The notes below the pieces were generated by a model. The model did no database searches. It was given only the letters and a program-made list of their open reading frames with translations, and was not told the DNA's origin. From contig JAXLTC010000001.1 of the NCBI GenBank assembly GCA_046330255.1, positions 496,001 through 560,000 on the forward strand: a DNA stretch of 64,000 nt. Reading direction: 5' to 3'. Source of the stretch: JBBSBL01 sp046330255. Its GTDB lineage: Bacteria > Actinomycetota > Thermoleophilia > Solirubrobacterales > Solirubrobacteraceae. The first letter of the stretch is position 1. Each line of letters starts with the position of its first letter. This document shows positions 54,186-63,364 of this stretch, piece by piece. Both the position numbers and the translations under genes were made by a program.

Positions 54186-55133
54186 TCAGACGGCGACCGG
54201 CTCCGCGGCGCGCTGCTCGCGGTACTCGACGGCCGCCGCCCGGAGGATGTCGAGCATGGCGGCCGTGGCGGGCGGGCGGTGACTCCCGGCGAGGGCGGCG
54301 GCCGCGATGTGGCGCACGGGGGCATCGCGCCCGAGGTCGCGGATCACGATGTCCTCGCGCAGGTTGGCGAGCGCTAGATCCGGGATCAGCGAGACCGCGA
54401 CGCCCGCGGCGACCAGCCCCTGGATCACGTTGTAGTCGTCGCTCTCGAAGGCCACGCGCGGCTCGAAGCCCGCGCGCCGGCAGGCGGTCAGGTGCATGAG
54501 GCCGCAGACCTCGTTCATGTCGCCCTGGACCCAGGCCTCCCCCTCAAGGTCGGCGAGCCGCAGGCGGCGCCGCTCGGCGAGCGGGTGGCCGCACGGCAGC
54601 GCCGCGTACATGCGGTCCTCCAGCAGCTTGTGGACCTCGATGCCCTCGTCGCCCGGACGGAAGACGCTGCCGGGCAGGTTCTCGTACTCGAACGTGAGCG
54701 CGACGTCGAGCTCACCCGCCTTCAGCAGCGGCAGGCTCTCCTCCGGCTCGGCCTCGACCAGCGAGAGCTCCACCCCGGGATGGGCGGCGCTGAAGCGCGC
54801 GATCGCGAGCGGCATGAGCGTCGCCCCGGCCGTCGGGAACGACGCCAGGCGCAGGCGTCCGCCGCGCAGCCCGGCGATCGCCTCGAGCTCGGCCTCGGCG
54901 GCGGCGAGACGGGCGAGGATCGCCTCGGAGTGCTCCACCAGCGCGCGGCCGGAGTCGGTGAGCCGCACGCCGCGCGAGCCGCGGTCGACGAGCGTCGTGC
55001 CCGCCTCGCGCTCGAGCGCCGCGATCTGCTGCGAGACCGCCGACTGGGTGTAGCTGAGCGACTCGGCGGCTGCTGAGAACGAACCGCGCTCCGCGACCTC
55101 CTTGAGGACCCTCAGGCGCTTCACGTCAAGCAT
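54186..55133 (-). CDS. LysR-family transcriptional regulator
   Basis: The 315-residue protein has the LysR N-terminal HTH (RGSFSAAAESLSYTQSAVSQQI at 16-37, then EREAGTTLVDRGSRGVRLT) and a two-lobe effector domain (RLRLASFPTAGATLMP, LDVALTFEYE, GLVAAGVAVSLIPDLAL). It is divergent from a small GNAT-like gene, which it may regulate. ATG at 55133. The ligand is unknown. Confidence 0.9.
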   Translation of the reverse strand: MLDVKRLRVLKEVAERGSFSAAAESLSYTQSAVSQQIAALEREAGTTLVDRGSRGVRLTDSGRALVEHSEAILARLAAAEAELEAIAGLRGGRLRLASFPTAGATLMPLAIARFSAAHPGVELSLVEAEPEESLPLLKAGELDVALTFEYENLPGSVFRPGDEGIEVHKLLEDRMYAALPCGHPLAERRRLRLADLEGEAWVQGDMNEVCGLMHLTACRRAGFEPRVAFESDDYNVIQGLVAAGVAVSLIPDLALANLREDIVIRDLGRDAPVRHIAAAALAGSHRPPATAAMLDILRAAAVEYREQRAAEPVAV

Positions 55134-55263
55134 TAGGCGAGCTTATCGCAGACCCTCGAAAGGGTTGATTGTGCTGATGGCGGTCCGGTGCCACGCTCGT
55201 CTCACGCGGCGATCGCGCCGCACGTTCCATCTACGGACCGAGACCCGACGCGAAGGGACCGCC

Positions 55264-55605
55264 ATGAGGAACCAGGCCGACACCATCACGATCCGCACCG
55301 CCGGCGACGCGGACGCCGCCGCGCTGCGCCGCCTCGCCGCGCTGGACAGCGCCGGGGCGCTCGCCGGCCCCGCGCTGCTCGCCGAGGTCGGCGGCGTGCC
55401 GGCGGCGGCGATCGCCATCGACGGCGGCGTCGTCGTGGCGGACCCGTTCCGCCTCACCGCGGACATCGTCGAGCTGCTCGAGCTGCGCCGCGCGCGGCTC
55501 GCGACCGGCGAGGCGTCCGGGCGTGGCCGCGGCCGCCGCGAGCGACGCCTCCGCGGCCTGACGACGAAGGGAGGGCTGCGCCATGCATCCGCTCATCTCT
55601 GGTGA
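55264..55605 (+). CDS. small GNAT-like protein (truncated acetyltransferase N-half)
   Basis: The 113-residue protein has ITIRTAGDADAAALRRLAAL, LLAEVGGVPAAAIAIDGG and VVADPFRLTADIVELLELR. This is the N-terminal beta-alpha part of GNAT-type proteins common in actinobacteria; the acetyl-CoA loop is missing, so catalysis is doubtful. The last 35 residues are Arg-rich. ATG at 55264. Confidence 0.72.
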   Translation: MRNQADTITIRTAGDADAAALRRLAALDSAGALAGPALLAEVGGVPAAAIAIDGGVVVADPFRLTADIVELLELRRARLATGEASGRGRGRRERRLRGLTTKGGLRHASAHLW

Positions 55606-55744
55606 TCTCGCACGCGTGATGCTGCACGGGCAGGAGCGCGAGCTTCGCGAGCGCGCCGAGCGCGAGCGCGTCCGCGCCGACCGGCCCGGGGCCGGCGCGC
55701 GGGCCGCGGCGCGAGGCATCACCCGCCGGCGCACCGCGCGGTAG
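55583..55744 (+). CDS. 53-residue Arg-rich peptide
   Basis: ATG at 55583 has GGGAGGG upstream and overlaps the previous gene by 23 bases. The product is about one-third Arg (QERELRERAERERVR) and helical. It may bind nucleic acid or be a small conserved peptide of unknown role. Confidence 0.55.
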   Translation: MHPLISGDLARVMLHGQERELRERAERERVRADRPGAGARAAARGITRRRTAR

Positions 55745-55754
55745 CGTCCGGCGG

Positions 55755-56759
55755 GTGACGCCCGCCGCCGATCCGGCACGCCCCTTTCGCTGGCGCGACG
55801 GGGAGCGCACGATCTTCTTCGGCCACGGCGCCGTGACAGCCGGCCTGGAGGAGCTCGGGACCGGGTACACGCTCCTGACGACCGCCCGTGGAGAGGACGC
55901 CGCCCCGGCGCTGGTGGCGGGCGCGGGGGCGGTGCATCACGTGCCCGCCGGGCGGGTCGACGAGGTCGCCGCGGCGATCCGCGCGGAGGTCGCGGGAGAG
56001 CTGCTCGTGGCGCTCGGCGGGGGGCGCGTGGTCGACGTGGCCAAGGCGCTGGCCGCGGCCGACCCGCCGCGGCGGGTGTGCGCCGTGCCCACGACGCTCT
56101 CCGGCGCCGAGATGACCTGGCTGCACCGCCATGCCTCGGGCGTGCCGGCCGGCACCCCCCGGGCGCGCCCGCAGATCGTGCTCAACGACCCCGCGCTGAG
56201 CGCGTCACAGCCGCCCGAGGAGCTGGCGGCCAGCGCGCTGAACGCGCTCGGCCACGCCGTCGAGGCGCCCGCCACCACACAGGCGAACCCGGTCGCGACG
56301 CTTGCCGCGCTCGAGGCCGCGCGCCTCCTGTCGGCGGGGCTCGAGGCGCCGGCGCAGCCCGATCGCGACGCGCTCGCGCTCGGCGCGCTGCTCGCCGGCT
56401 ACGCGGCGGACTCCGCCTGGTACGGGCTGCACCACGTGCTCTCGCAGACGCTCGTGCGCGTCTCGGGCTCGGGCCACGGCCCTGTGAACGCGGTGCTGCT
56501 GCCGGTCACGGTCGCCGCGCTCGCCGGGCGCGCGCCCTCGGCCGCGGCCGAGCTGGACCGGGCGCTAGGTGGCGACGCGACCGCGCGCGTGGCGCGGCTG
56601 CGCGCGCGGACCGGCGCCGAGCGCCTGCGCGACCTCGGCGTCCGGCGCGACCTGCTGGCCGAGGCGGCGAGCGCCGCCGCCGAGCGACCCGAGCTCGAGC
56701 TCACGCCCCCGCGCGCGAGCGAGCCGGAGATCCTGGGGCTGTACGAGAGCGCGTGGTAG
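55755..56759 (+). CDS. iron-containing alcohol dehydrogenase-like protein
   Basis: The 334-residue protein has the Fe-ADH nucleotide-binding GGGRVVDVAKALAAA and AVPTTLSGAEMT. Metal-ligand His candidates occur in LNALGHAVEAP, LHHVLSQ and GHGPVNAV. It resembles maleylacetate reductase-like members of the family. GTG at 55755. The substrate is unknown. Confidence 0.85.
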   Translation: MTPAADPARPFRWRDGERTIFFGHGAVTAGLEELGTGYTLLTTARGEDAAPALVAGAGAVHHVPAGRVDEVAAAIRAEVAGELLVALGGGRVVDVAKALAAADPPRRVCAVPTTLSGAEMTWLHRHASGVPAGTPRARPQIVLNDPALSASQPPEELAASALNALGHAVEAPATTQANPVATLAALEAARLLSAGLEAPAQPDRDALALGALLAGYAADSAWYGLHHVLSQTLVRVSGSGHGPVNAVLLPVTVAALAGRAPSAAAELDRALGGDATARVARLRARTGAERLRDLGVRRDLLAEAASAAAERPELELTPPRASEPEILGLYESAW

Positions 56760-56786
56760 GGGCGCGCCCGGCGCCGCCCGCGTCGC

Positions 56787-57011
56787 TCAGACCTTCAGCA
56801 GCAGGATCGTGTTGACCGCGAACGCGATCGCGAAGCCGACCGTCCAGCGGTTCAGGTTGCGCTCGACCAGCGAGCCGCCCCCGAACGGGCCCGCGCCGGT
56901 CCCGACGCCGAATGCGCCCGAGAGGCCGGCGTCCTTCCCCGAGTGCATGAGCACGAGGAAGATCAGGACGACCGAGATTACGACCTGGATCACGCCGAGG
57001 ATCACGTACAT
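56787..57011 (-). CDS. secG: SecG protein translocase subunit
   Basis: The 74-residue protein has two membrane helices (MYVILGVIQVVISVVLIFLV and WTVGFAIAFAVNTILLL) joined by a glycine-rich loop (HSGKDAGLSGAFG). This is typical of SecG, which assists SecYE during export. ATG at 57011. Confidence 0.93.
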   Translation of the reverse strand: MYVILGVIQVVISVVLIFLVLMHSGKDAGLSGAFGVGTGAGPFGGGSLVERNLNRWTVGFAIAFAVNTILLLKV

Positions 57012-57026
57012 GTCGGGGCCAGGCTA

Positions 57027-57353
57027 CTACGCGCCCGCGTCCGGGTCGCCCGCGCGGCCGGCCGCGTCCGGGTCCCCCCCGCCCGCGCGGTCGAGCGCGC
57101 GCAGGATCTCGACCGCCTCCGCGCGCAGGCCCGCGTCGAGATCGCGCCAGTCCGGCTCGGAGAGCTTGCCCGTCCGGTAGTCGAGCTCGGCGTCGCGGAT
57201 CTCCCGGTACTTGGCGTCGCGGGCGGCGCGCAGCTCGTCCGCGCCGTTCGGCGCGCCCTCGCCGCCGTCCGCTCGGGCGCGCCGCAGGGGGCCGGCGAGC
57301 GCCGCCGCGACCGCGGCGAGAACCGCCACGACGATCAGCAACTCGAGCAGCAC
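57027..57353 (-). CDS. CcmI-like cytochrome c biogenesis protein fragment
   Basis: The 108-residue protein has a membrane helix (LLELLIVVAVLAAVAAALA) and the segment KYREIRDAELDYRTGKLSEP, resembling the N-terminal part of CcmI. The TPR domain of full CcmI is missing. It sits seven bases after ccmF's stop, consistent with a Ccm role. Confidence 0.7.
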   Translation of the reverse strand: MLLELLIVVAVLAAVAAALAGPLRRARADGGEGAPNGADELRAARDAKYREIRDAELDYRTGKLSEPDWRDLDAGLRAEAVEILRALDRAGGGDPDAAGRAGDPDAGA

Positions 57354-57360
57354 GGGGGGC

Positions 57361-59595
57361 CTAGGACTCGGGGCGCGCGGCGAGGTCGCGCGCGAGCCGT
57401 GCGCGGTAGCGCGCCGGGACGCGCCGGCGCGCCGCGGCGGGCGGCGGCCAGATCGCCACGAGCGCGCCGAGGAACACCACCAGCGCGCCGATCCAGATCC
57501 ACATGATCAGCGGGGAGATCAGGATCCGGAAGGTCGCGGGCGGCGCCGAGGCCACGTAGCGCGCCGAGATCCGCCCGACCGCCGTCCGCACCCCGCTCTG
57601 GATCCCGCTGACGATCCGCGCCTGCTCAGCGGGCGTGGCCTGCGCGAAGACCGGCCCGAAGCGGCGCATCAGCGCGCCGAAACGCCGATCGGCGCGCGCG
57701 ACGACCGGCTGGATCGAGCTCGTGTCCGGCTCCACCGCGGTCCACAGGTCGCGCCGCAGGCCCGGCTTCACGCCGACGTCGGACTCCGGCTCGCCGTCGA
57801 ACCAGCGCCCGATCGCGCCGTCCCCGATCGAGCCGGCGCCGGAGGAATACCAGCCCTTGGCCGGGCGCAGCGTCGCGACGTGGCGGCCGTCGCGGCGAAC
57901 GTCGACGACCGCGCCGTAGGACAGCTCGTCCGCCTTCAGCCGGGTGGTGGCGCGCACGTAGGTGAAGCTGTAGCCCTCCACGCGCGTGGACTGCCCGGGA
58001 CGCAGCACGGTCTCCTGCACGGTCTGGAACGCCGAGGACGCGGCCACGCCGATGAACAGGACCGCGATGCCGAGGTGCACCAGGTAGCCGCCGTAGCGGC
58101 GCCTGTTGCGCCGCACGACCGAGAACAGCGCAAGCGGGGCCGGCTCGCCGGACATCGCGGCCCGCGCGCGCATCCCGCGCCACAGCTCCTGCGCCACGCC
58201 GGCGATCACCACCACGCACAGCGCGAGCACCGCAAGCGCCAGCGGCTTCTCCGTGGTCACCGGCACCGCCAGCGCAAGCACCAGCGCGGCCACGGCGCCC
58301 GCCGCCAGGGGGACGGCCACCGTCCGCCGCAGGCTCGCGACCGTCTGCCGGCGCCAGGCGAGCAGCGGCCCGAGGCCGGTGAGCGCCACCAGCACGAGCG
58401 CCAGCGGACCCGTGTAGCGCGAGAACCACGGCGGCCCGACGCTCGACTTCGTCCCGGTGATCGCCTCCGAGATCAGCGGGAAGAACGTCCCCCAGAAGAT
58501 CACGAACGCGAGCCCGACCAGCACGACGTTCTGGAACAGGAAGAACGCCTCCCGGCTGAGCAGCGAGTCCAGCCGGTGCTCGGAGCGCAACCCGTCGCGG
58601 CGGCTCAGCACCAGGCCGACGGAGCCGGCGATCATCACGGCGATCAGCGCCACGAACAGCCAGCGCAGCAGCGCGCCGGGCTCGACGAACGCGTGGATCG
58701 AGCTGAGGATCCCCGAGCGCACGAGGAACGTGCCGACGATCGCCAGCACGCCCGTCGCCAGGATCAGCGAGACGTTCCAGACCTTCAGCATCCCGCGCTT
58801 CTCCTGGATCATCCCCGAGTGGATGAACGCGGTCGCGGTCAGCCACGGCAGCAGCGCGGCGTTCTCGACGGGGTCCCAGGCCCAGTAGCCGCCCCAGCCG
58901 AGCTCCGTGTAGGACCACATCGCGCCGAGCAGAATCCCCACGCCGAGCGCCAGCCAGGCCCCGAGCGCGAAGCGGCGGGTCGCGCCGATCCACTCGGCCC
59001 CGGCCCGCCGCGTGATCAGCGCGCCGATCGCGAACGCGAACGGCACCGCGATCAGCGTGTAGCCGGAGTAGAGCGCCGGCGGGTGGACCATCATCGCCCA
59101 GTGGCGCAGCAGCGGGTTCAGCCCGGCGCCCTCCGCGGGCGGCGCGGCGACCGTGTCGAACGGGCTCGCCAGGAACACGACCAGGAACGAGAAGAACGCG
59201 CCGAAGCCGAGCAGCACCGCCGTCGCGTAGGGCGCGATCTCCCGCAGGCGGTTGCGCGTAAGCACCAGCGCGAGACTCGACCAGCCGGCGAGCAGGAACA
59301 GCCACAGCAGCAGCGAGCCCTCCTGCGAAGACCACATCGCGGTCGCGCGGTAGAAGGTCGAGAGCGTGCTCGCGGAGTGCTCGGCGACGAGCGCGAAGCT
59401 CAGGTCGGTGCGCAGGAAGGCGGCCTCCAGCAGGACGAACGCGAGCGCCACCACCCCGAACAGCGCGTAGACCGCGCGGCGGCCGGAGTCGATGAAGCGC
59501 CGGTCCCGCGCGCGGGCGCCGTAAACGGAAGCGACGATCCCGTAGACCGAGATCGCCAGGGCGAGGATCAGCAGCGCGCGACCGACGGTCGCCAT
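57361..59595 (-). CDS. ccmF: cytochrome c haem lyase CcmF
   Basis: The 744-residue protein has about fourteen membrane helices and the haem-handling WWD motif, WGGYWAWDPVENAALLPWL. Conserved His residues in HPPALYSGY and around SEHRLDSLL may be haem ligands. It ligates haem from CcmE to apocytochrome c. The gene follows ccmE by one base. Confidence 0.93.
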   Translation of the reverse strand: MATVGRALLILALAISVYGIVASVYGARARDRRFIDSGRRAVYALFGVVALAFVLLEAAFLRTDLSFALVAEHSASTLSTFYRATAMWSSQEGSLLLWLFLLAGWSSLALVLTRNRLREIAPYATAVLLGFGAFFSFLVVFLASPFDTVAAPPAEGAGLNPLLRHWAMMVHPPALYSGYTLIAVPFAFAIGALITRRAGAEWIGATRRFALGAWLALGVGILLGAMWSYTELGWGGYWAWDPVENAALLPWLTATAFIHSGMIQEKRGMLKVWNVSLILATGVLAIVGTFLVRSGILSSIHAFVEPGALLRWLFVALIAVMIAGSVGLVLSRRDGLRSEHRLDSLLSREAFFLFQNVVLVGLAFVIFWGTFFPLISEAITGTKSSVGPPWFSRYTGPLALVLVALTGLGPLLAWRRQTVASLRRTVAVPLAAGAVAALVLALAVPVTTEKPLALAVLALCVVVIAGVAQELWRGMRARAAMSGEPAPLALFSVVRRNRRRYGGYLVHLGIAVLFIGVAASSAFQTVQETVLRPGQSTRVEGYSFTYVRATTRLKADELSYGAVVDVRRDGRHVATLRPAKGWYSSGAGSIGDGAIGRWFDGEPESDVGVKPGLRRDLWTAVEPDTSSIQPVVARADRRFGALMRRFGPVFAQATPAEQARIVSGIQSGVRTAVGRISARYVASAPPATFRILISPLIMWIWIGALVVFLGALVAIWPPPAAARRRVPARYRARLARDLAARPES

Positions 59596-59596
59596 C

Positions 59597-60007
59597 TCAG
59601 TTGCCGTTCTTGGCGGCCTTGAACTTCGAGGGGCACTTCGTCTGGAGCGAGTCGCGCGCGCCCGCGAACCCGGCCCCCTGCTTGCGCACCGTCACGATGA
59701 TCTCGCGCCCTGCGCGGAACGGGTCGGGGACCGTGCCCACGTAGGCGACCGGGACCGACGCGGCGCTGGAGCCGGAGCGGTCGCGGACCCGGAAGTGGAG
59801 CGTCTCGCCCTGCTGGCGGATCGAGCCGGGCACAACCTTGCCGGTGAGCTGGTAGCTGCGCCCGGGCTGCGCGTCGCGCAGCAGCTGCGACGGGGTTCGC
59901 GCCTCGCTCCCGGCGCTGAAGCTGGTGTAGACGAGGAACGTCGCGAGGACGAGCGCGGCGGTCAGCGCGACTACCAGCCGCACGGTGCGCTTGCGGGCGG
60001 GATCCAT
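59597..60007 (-). CDS. ccmE: haem chaperone CcmE (C-type variant)
   Basis: The 136-residue protein has an N-terminal membrane helix and an OB-fold domain (LTGKVVPGSIRQQGETLHFR). The usual haem-binding HxxxY is replaced by TKCPSKF, with Cys125 and Phe129: a CxxxY-type variant in which even the Tyr has become Phe. ATG at 60007. It is the first gene of the ccmE-ccmF-ccmI-like set. Confidence 0.88.
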   Translation of the reverse strand: MDPARKRTVRLVVALTAALVLATFLVYTSFSAGSEARTPSQLLRDAQPGRSYQLTGKVVPGSIRQQGETLHFRVRDRSGSSAASVPVAYVGTVPDPFRAGREIIVTVRKQGAGFAGARDSLQTKCPSKFKAAKNGN

Positions 60008-60118
60008 GCGGCGCCCAGTATCTCAGACCCGCCCGCGCGGGCCCCGGGAGCGAACCGGCGCGTCAGTGGACGGACGTTGCCAGGATTCGAGCATCGGACC
60101 GCGAAACCCTGCGATCAC

Positions 60119-60388
60119 ATGAGCGTTTCCCTGGGTATGGAGATCGGGACCGGCATCCGTCGCGCCGCGCGGCGGGCGCGGCCCGGGCGATCGGCGCCCT
60201 CCGTCGCGGCCGGGCGCTGCGCGGCTGTGCCGCCCCCGCCGGCGATCAGCGGGCGCACCGAGCGCGCGCGGCAGGCCGGAGGGCCGCAGGACCGCGCGCT
60301 CTACGTGTGCGGATGCGGATACCTGTTCCACGCGCAGGTCACCGCCTCGACGCCCTGCCCGCGCTGCGGCGCGGACCAGGCCTGGTAG
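60119..60388 (+). CDS. small zinc-ribbon protein
   Basis: The 89-residue protein ends in a zinc-ribbon-like module, ALYVCGCGYLFHAQVTASTP then CPRCG. The first half is Arg/Pro-rich. ATG at 60119 lacks a clear ribosome site, and ATG at 60137 is an alternative. No function is known. Confidence 0.65.
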   Translation: MSVSLGMEIGTGIRRAARRARPGRSAPSVAAGRCAAVPPPPAISGRTERARQAGGPQDRALYVCGCGYLFHAQVTASTPCPRCGADQAW

Positions 60389-60514
60389 CGCCGCCGCGGT
60401 CACCGGCGCGCCACCGGCAGATCCCGTTCATCCTTCCGAAAAACCCACCCCGTGGCGGTACGCTGCCCTGCCCACGGAGCGTGACGCCGGACGGCGTCGC
60501 GCATCTCCGCTCCC

Positions 60515-61513
60515 ATGACCAAGCGCAGAGCCCTCCGCAGCCTGACGGCCATCTCCGCGACCGGCCTCCTGGTCGCCTGCGCGCCGGCCGCCGCACTCGC
60601 GGCCGACCCCACGGTCGCGGGCCCGGAGCCGGCGGCGTCCTTCGTCGTCACGCCGGACGCGCCGCTGACGGGCGCGACCGTGGCGTTCATCGACACCTCC
60701 ACGGCGCCGGCGGGCCGCTCGATCGTCTCGCGGGCCTGGGACCTCGACAACGACGGGGCCTACGACGACGCGGGCGGGCCCGGGACGAGTCGCCGCTTCA
60801 ACCGTCCCGGCACCTACGTGATCGGGCTGCGGGTCGTGGACTCGGCGGGCGCAGTCGGCACCGCGCGCCGGACGGTCACGATCGGCAACCGACCGCCCGA
60901 GGCCAGGCTCCTCGTGTTTCCCGGGAGCCCGGTCGTGGGCGATCCCGTGTACCTGGTGTCGATCTCGGCCGACCCGGACGGCCCGCTCGTCAGCCAGCAG
61001 TGGGACATCAGCGGCAGCGGCACGATCGACGACTCGACCAGCGTGAGCACCCGAGCGTTCTTCGACAACCCGGGACGCCAGACGATCAGCCTCACCGTCA
61101 CCGACGCGGACGGCGCCGTCTCGCGCGTCACGCGCACGATCGCGATCGGCAAGGCGCGGCCCAAGCTGCTGCTGCCCTTTCCCGTGGTGCGGATCGCAGG
61201 GGCGCTCAGGGGCCGCGACACCCGGATCAAGACGCTGGCGGTCGAAGCGCCGCGCGGCTCGCGAGTCGAGGTCCGGTGCCACGGACGGGGGTGCCCCGGA
61301 CGCCGCGTCGTGCGGCCTCGCCGCGCCGGCGCCACCGCGATGCGGACGTTCCAGCGGACGTACGGTCCCAACACCGTGCTCGAGGTTCGCGTGACGCGGG
61401 TCGGGCGGATCGGCAAGTACGTGCGGTTCCGGATCCGCAGCCGGCGCGCCCCGGCGCGCACGGACGCGTGCCTGCTGCCCGGCAGCAGCCGGCCGACGAG
61501 GTGCCCGTCTTGA
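60515..61513 (+). CDS. secreted PKD-domain protein
   Basis: The 332-residue protein has a signal peptide (SLTAISATGLLVACAPAAAL-AADP). Two PKD-like Ig domains follow (AWDLDNDGAYDDAG ... and QWDISGSGTIDDST ..., each with the typical 'G.Y.V.L.V.D' end). A C-terminal region has two Cys (RCHGRGCPG). It should act outside the cell in binding or adhesion. Confidence 0.85.
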   Translation: MTKRRALRSLTAISATGLLVACAPAAALAADPTVAGPEPAASFVVTPDAPLTGATVAFIDTSTAPAGRSIVSRAWDLDNDGAYDDAGGPGTSRRFNRPGTYVIGLRVVDSAGAVGTARRTVTIGNRPPEARLLVFPGSPVVGDPVYLVSISADPDGPLVSQQWDISGSGTIDDSTSVSTRAFFDNPGRQTISLTVTDADGAVSRVTRTIAIGKARPKLLLPFPVVRIAGALRGRDTRIKTLAVEAPRGSRVEVRCHGRGCPGRRVVRPRRAGATAMRTFQRTYGPNTVLEVRVTRVGRIGKYVRFRIRSRRAPARTDACLLPGSSRPTRCPS

Positions 61514-61935
61514 CGCGGGCGGCGTTCGTGGGATCCGCGCTGGTCGCGATCCTGCTCGCGTTCGGGGTTCCCTACGCCGCCCGCGGCGGGCTGCGCTCCA
61601 GCGAGTCCGGCGATGCCGCGCAGGCGGCGCCGCCGCAGGCGCTGGCCGGGCCGGCGGCCGGATCCGTCAAGGCGTCTCTCGGCCCGGCGCCGGTCCTTCC
61701 GGCGCTGCGTCCGGCGGGGGCGGCGAGTCCGGGCCCCGCCGCCGCGACGCGCGCCGCGGCGCCCGCCGTCCCGATCGCCCGCGCGGCGCCCACGCCCGTC
61801 GTCGTGCCCCGCTTCGTCCCGGCGCCCCCGCGGCCGTCGCGCCCGGCGCCCGCGCCCAACCGCGGCAGCGCGGGCGGCGGCAACTCCGGGGGCGGCGGGT
61901 CGGGCGGCGGCGGGTCATTCGACGACTCGGGCTGA
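61501..61935 (+). CDS. secreted or anchored Pro/Ala-rich protein
   Basis: The 144-residue frame has an N-terminal hydrophobic helix (FVGSALVAILLAFGVPYAA), then a low-complexity Pro/Ala and Gly/Ser region. GTG at 61501 overlaps the previous gene by 13 bases, so it is likely co-translated. Function unknown. Confidence 0.6.
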   Translation: MPVLTRAAFVGSALVAILLAFGVPYAARGGLRSSESGDAAQAAPPQALAGPAAGSVKASLGPAPVLPALRPAGAASPGPAAATRAAAPAVPIARAAPTPVVVPRFVPAPPRPSRPAPAPNRGSAGGGNSGGGGSGGGGSFDDSG

Positions 61936-61941
61936 GCGCCG

Positions 61942-62943
61942 GTGGCCTCCCGTCCCGCTCCACGCTACGAGCGCTGGTACTACCTCCCGGGCCTGGACGT
62001 GCATGTCCCGGTCTCGCCGTGGCTGCTCGGCATCCTCGCCGGGGTCGGCGTCCTGGCACTCGTCGCGGGGCTGTTCCTGCCGATCTCCAAGCCGCCGCGC
62101 CCCGGCGGGCCGGCGACGCTGAAGGGCGTCAGCGGCCTCACGATCGACGTGCCGCCCGGCTGGCGCCCGACCGGCGCCCCGCCGGAGATCCCGGGCCTGC
62201 GCTTCTTCGAACGGGCCGCGTTCGCCTCCGACGCGGGCGGGGGGATGATCGCCGGGCGGGTCGTCGCGGGACCTCCCACCTATCTCCCGCCCGCGCTCGT
62301 CGAGCGGGCGGGAACGCGCGTGCCCGACGCCCGCCCGCTGTTCGTCGGCGCCTCTGACGCCTACGAGTACCCGGACATGCGGATCGCGGGCTTCGACCGG
62401 CGGCTGACGCTGTACGTGTTCCCGGCCGAGCGGCGCCCGTTCGTGCTCGCGTGCTTCGCGGAGCCGGGCCGCGCCGCGCGCTTCATGCCCGAGTGCGGAG
62501 CCGCCGCCGCGACCGTCGGGGTGCCGAGCCTGCTGCTGACGCCGAGCAACGCAGGAGACCCGGGCTACGGGCGCAGCGTGCGCACCGCCGTCCGCCGGCT
62601 CCGGGCGAGCAGGGCGCGCGAGCGCGCGAGGCTCGCCCGGGCGCCCAGCTCCAACGTCCAGGCGGCTGCGGCGCTGTCGCTCGCCGGCGCCTACCGCGAC
62701 GCGGCAGGGCGGCTGCTCGCGGCCCAGGGGCGCCTGCCGGCGGGGCGCGTCGGCGCCTCCTCGACGGGCGGGCTCGCCGTCGCGCTCGGCGCCGCGGAGG
62801 GCGCCTACCGCGCGCTGGCCACCGCGGCCCGGCGCCGCGACGGCGCGGGCTGGCGCGCCGCAGGGATTCGCGTCAAGGCCGCGGAGACCGCCGTGGACCG
62901 GGAGCTGGCGGCCCTCGCCGCGGTCGGCTACGGAAGCCGCTGA
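61942..62943 (+). CDS. single-pass membrane protein, unknown
   Basis: The 333-residue protein has one helix near residues 28-46 (LLGILAGVGVLALVAGLFL) and a large soluble part facing outward. That part includes SGLTIDVPPGWRPTG and repeated Ala-rich helices near the C-terminus. GTG at 61942 is six bases after the previous stop, so it is probably in the same operon. No family is recognised. Confidence 0.78.
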   Translation: MASRPAPRYERWYYLPGLDVHVPVSPWLLGILAGVGVLALVAGLFLPISKPPRPGGPATLKGVSGLTIDVPPGWRPTGAPPEIPGLRFFERAAFASDAGGGMIAGRVVAGPPTYLPPALVERAGTRVPDARPLFVGASDAYEYPDMRIAGFDRRLTLYVFPAERRPFVLACFAEPGRAARFMPECGAAAATVGVPSLLLTPSNAGDPGYGRSVRTAVRRLRASRARERARLARAPSSNVQAAAALSLAGAYRDAAGRLLAAQGRLPAGRVGASSTGGLAVALGAAEGAYRALATAARRRDGAGWRAAGIRVKAAETAVDRELAALAAVGYGSR

Positions 62944-62944
62944 C

Positions 62945-63331
62945 TCAGGTCACGTCGTCCGCGACCCATTCGCCGCCGCGCCGCCCCAGCCGGATCGTGC
63001 CGACACCCGACGCGGTCGCGACCCTGAAGAGGGCCTGGTCGGAGTCCGTGCCCGGCTCGTCGCGCACCGCGACCAGCGTGACGCCGCGAACCTCCTCGCC
63101 GGGCCGCTCGGCAGCGTACAGGCGCCGCGCGGCGGCACCGAGCGCCTCGGGCTCCCAGCCCTTGTCCTGGGCGTGGGCCGCCGCGAGGCGCCGGTTGGCC
63201 TCGGCGACCACGTCGCCGAAGCCCTCCGCGGCGCGGCGGTTGCGACGCGAGACGTAGACCGCCCCGCCGATCCCGAAGAGCAGCACGAGGGCGGCGAGGC
63301 AGGCGAGGACGACGATCAGCCAGGTCGGCAC
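62945..63331 (-). CDS. small membrane-anchored protein, unknown
   Basis: The 128-residue protein has an N-terminal helix (WLIVVLACLAALVLLFGIGGAV) followed by RRNRRAAEGFG and a soluble domain (ALFRVATASGVGTIRLGRRG). It converges on the gene ending at 62943. Function unknown. Confidence 0.75.
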   Translation of the reverse strand: MPTWLIVVLACLAALVLLFGIGGAVYVSRRNRRAAEGFGDVVAEANRRLAAAHAQDKGWEPEALGAAARRLYAAERPGEEVRGVTLVAVRDEPGTDSDQALFRVATASGVGTIRLGRRGGEWVADDVT

Positions 63332-63364
63332 GCCGGGGATGCTATGCGCGGCGGCCCGGGAAGG

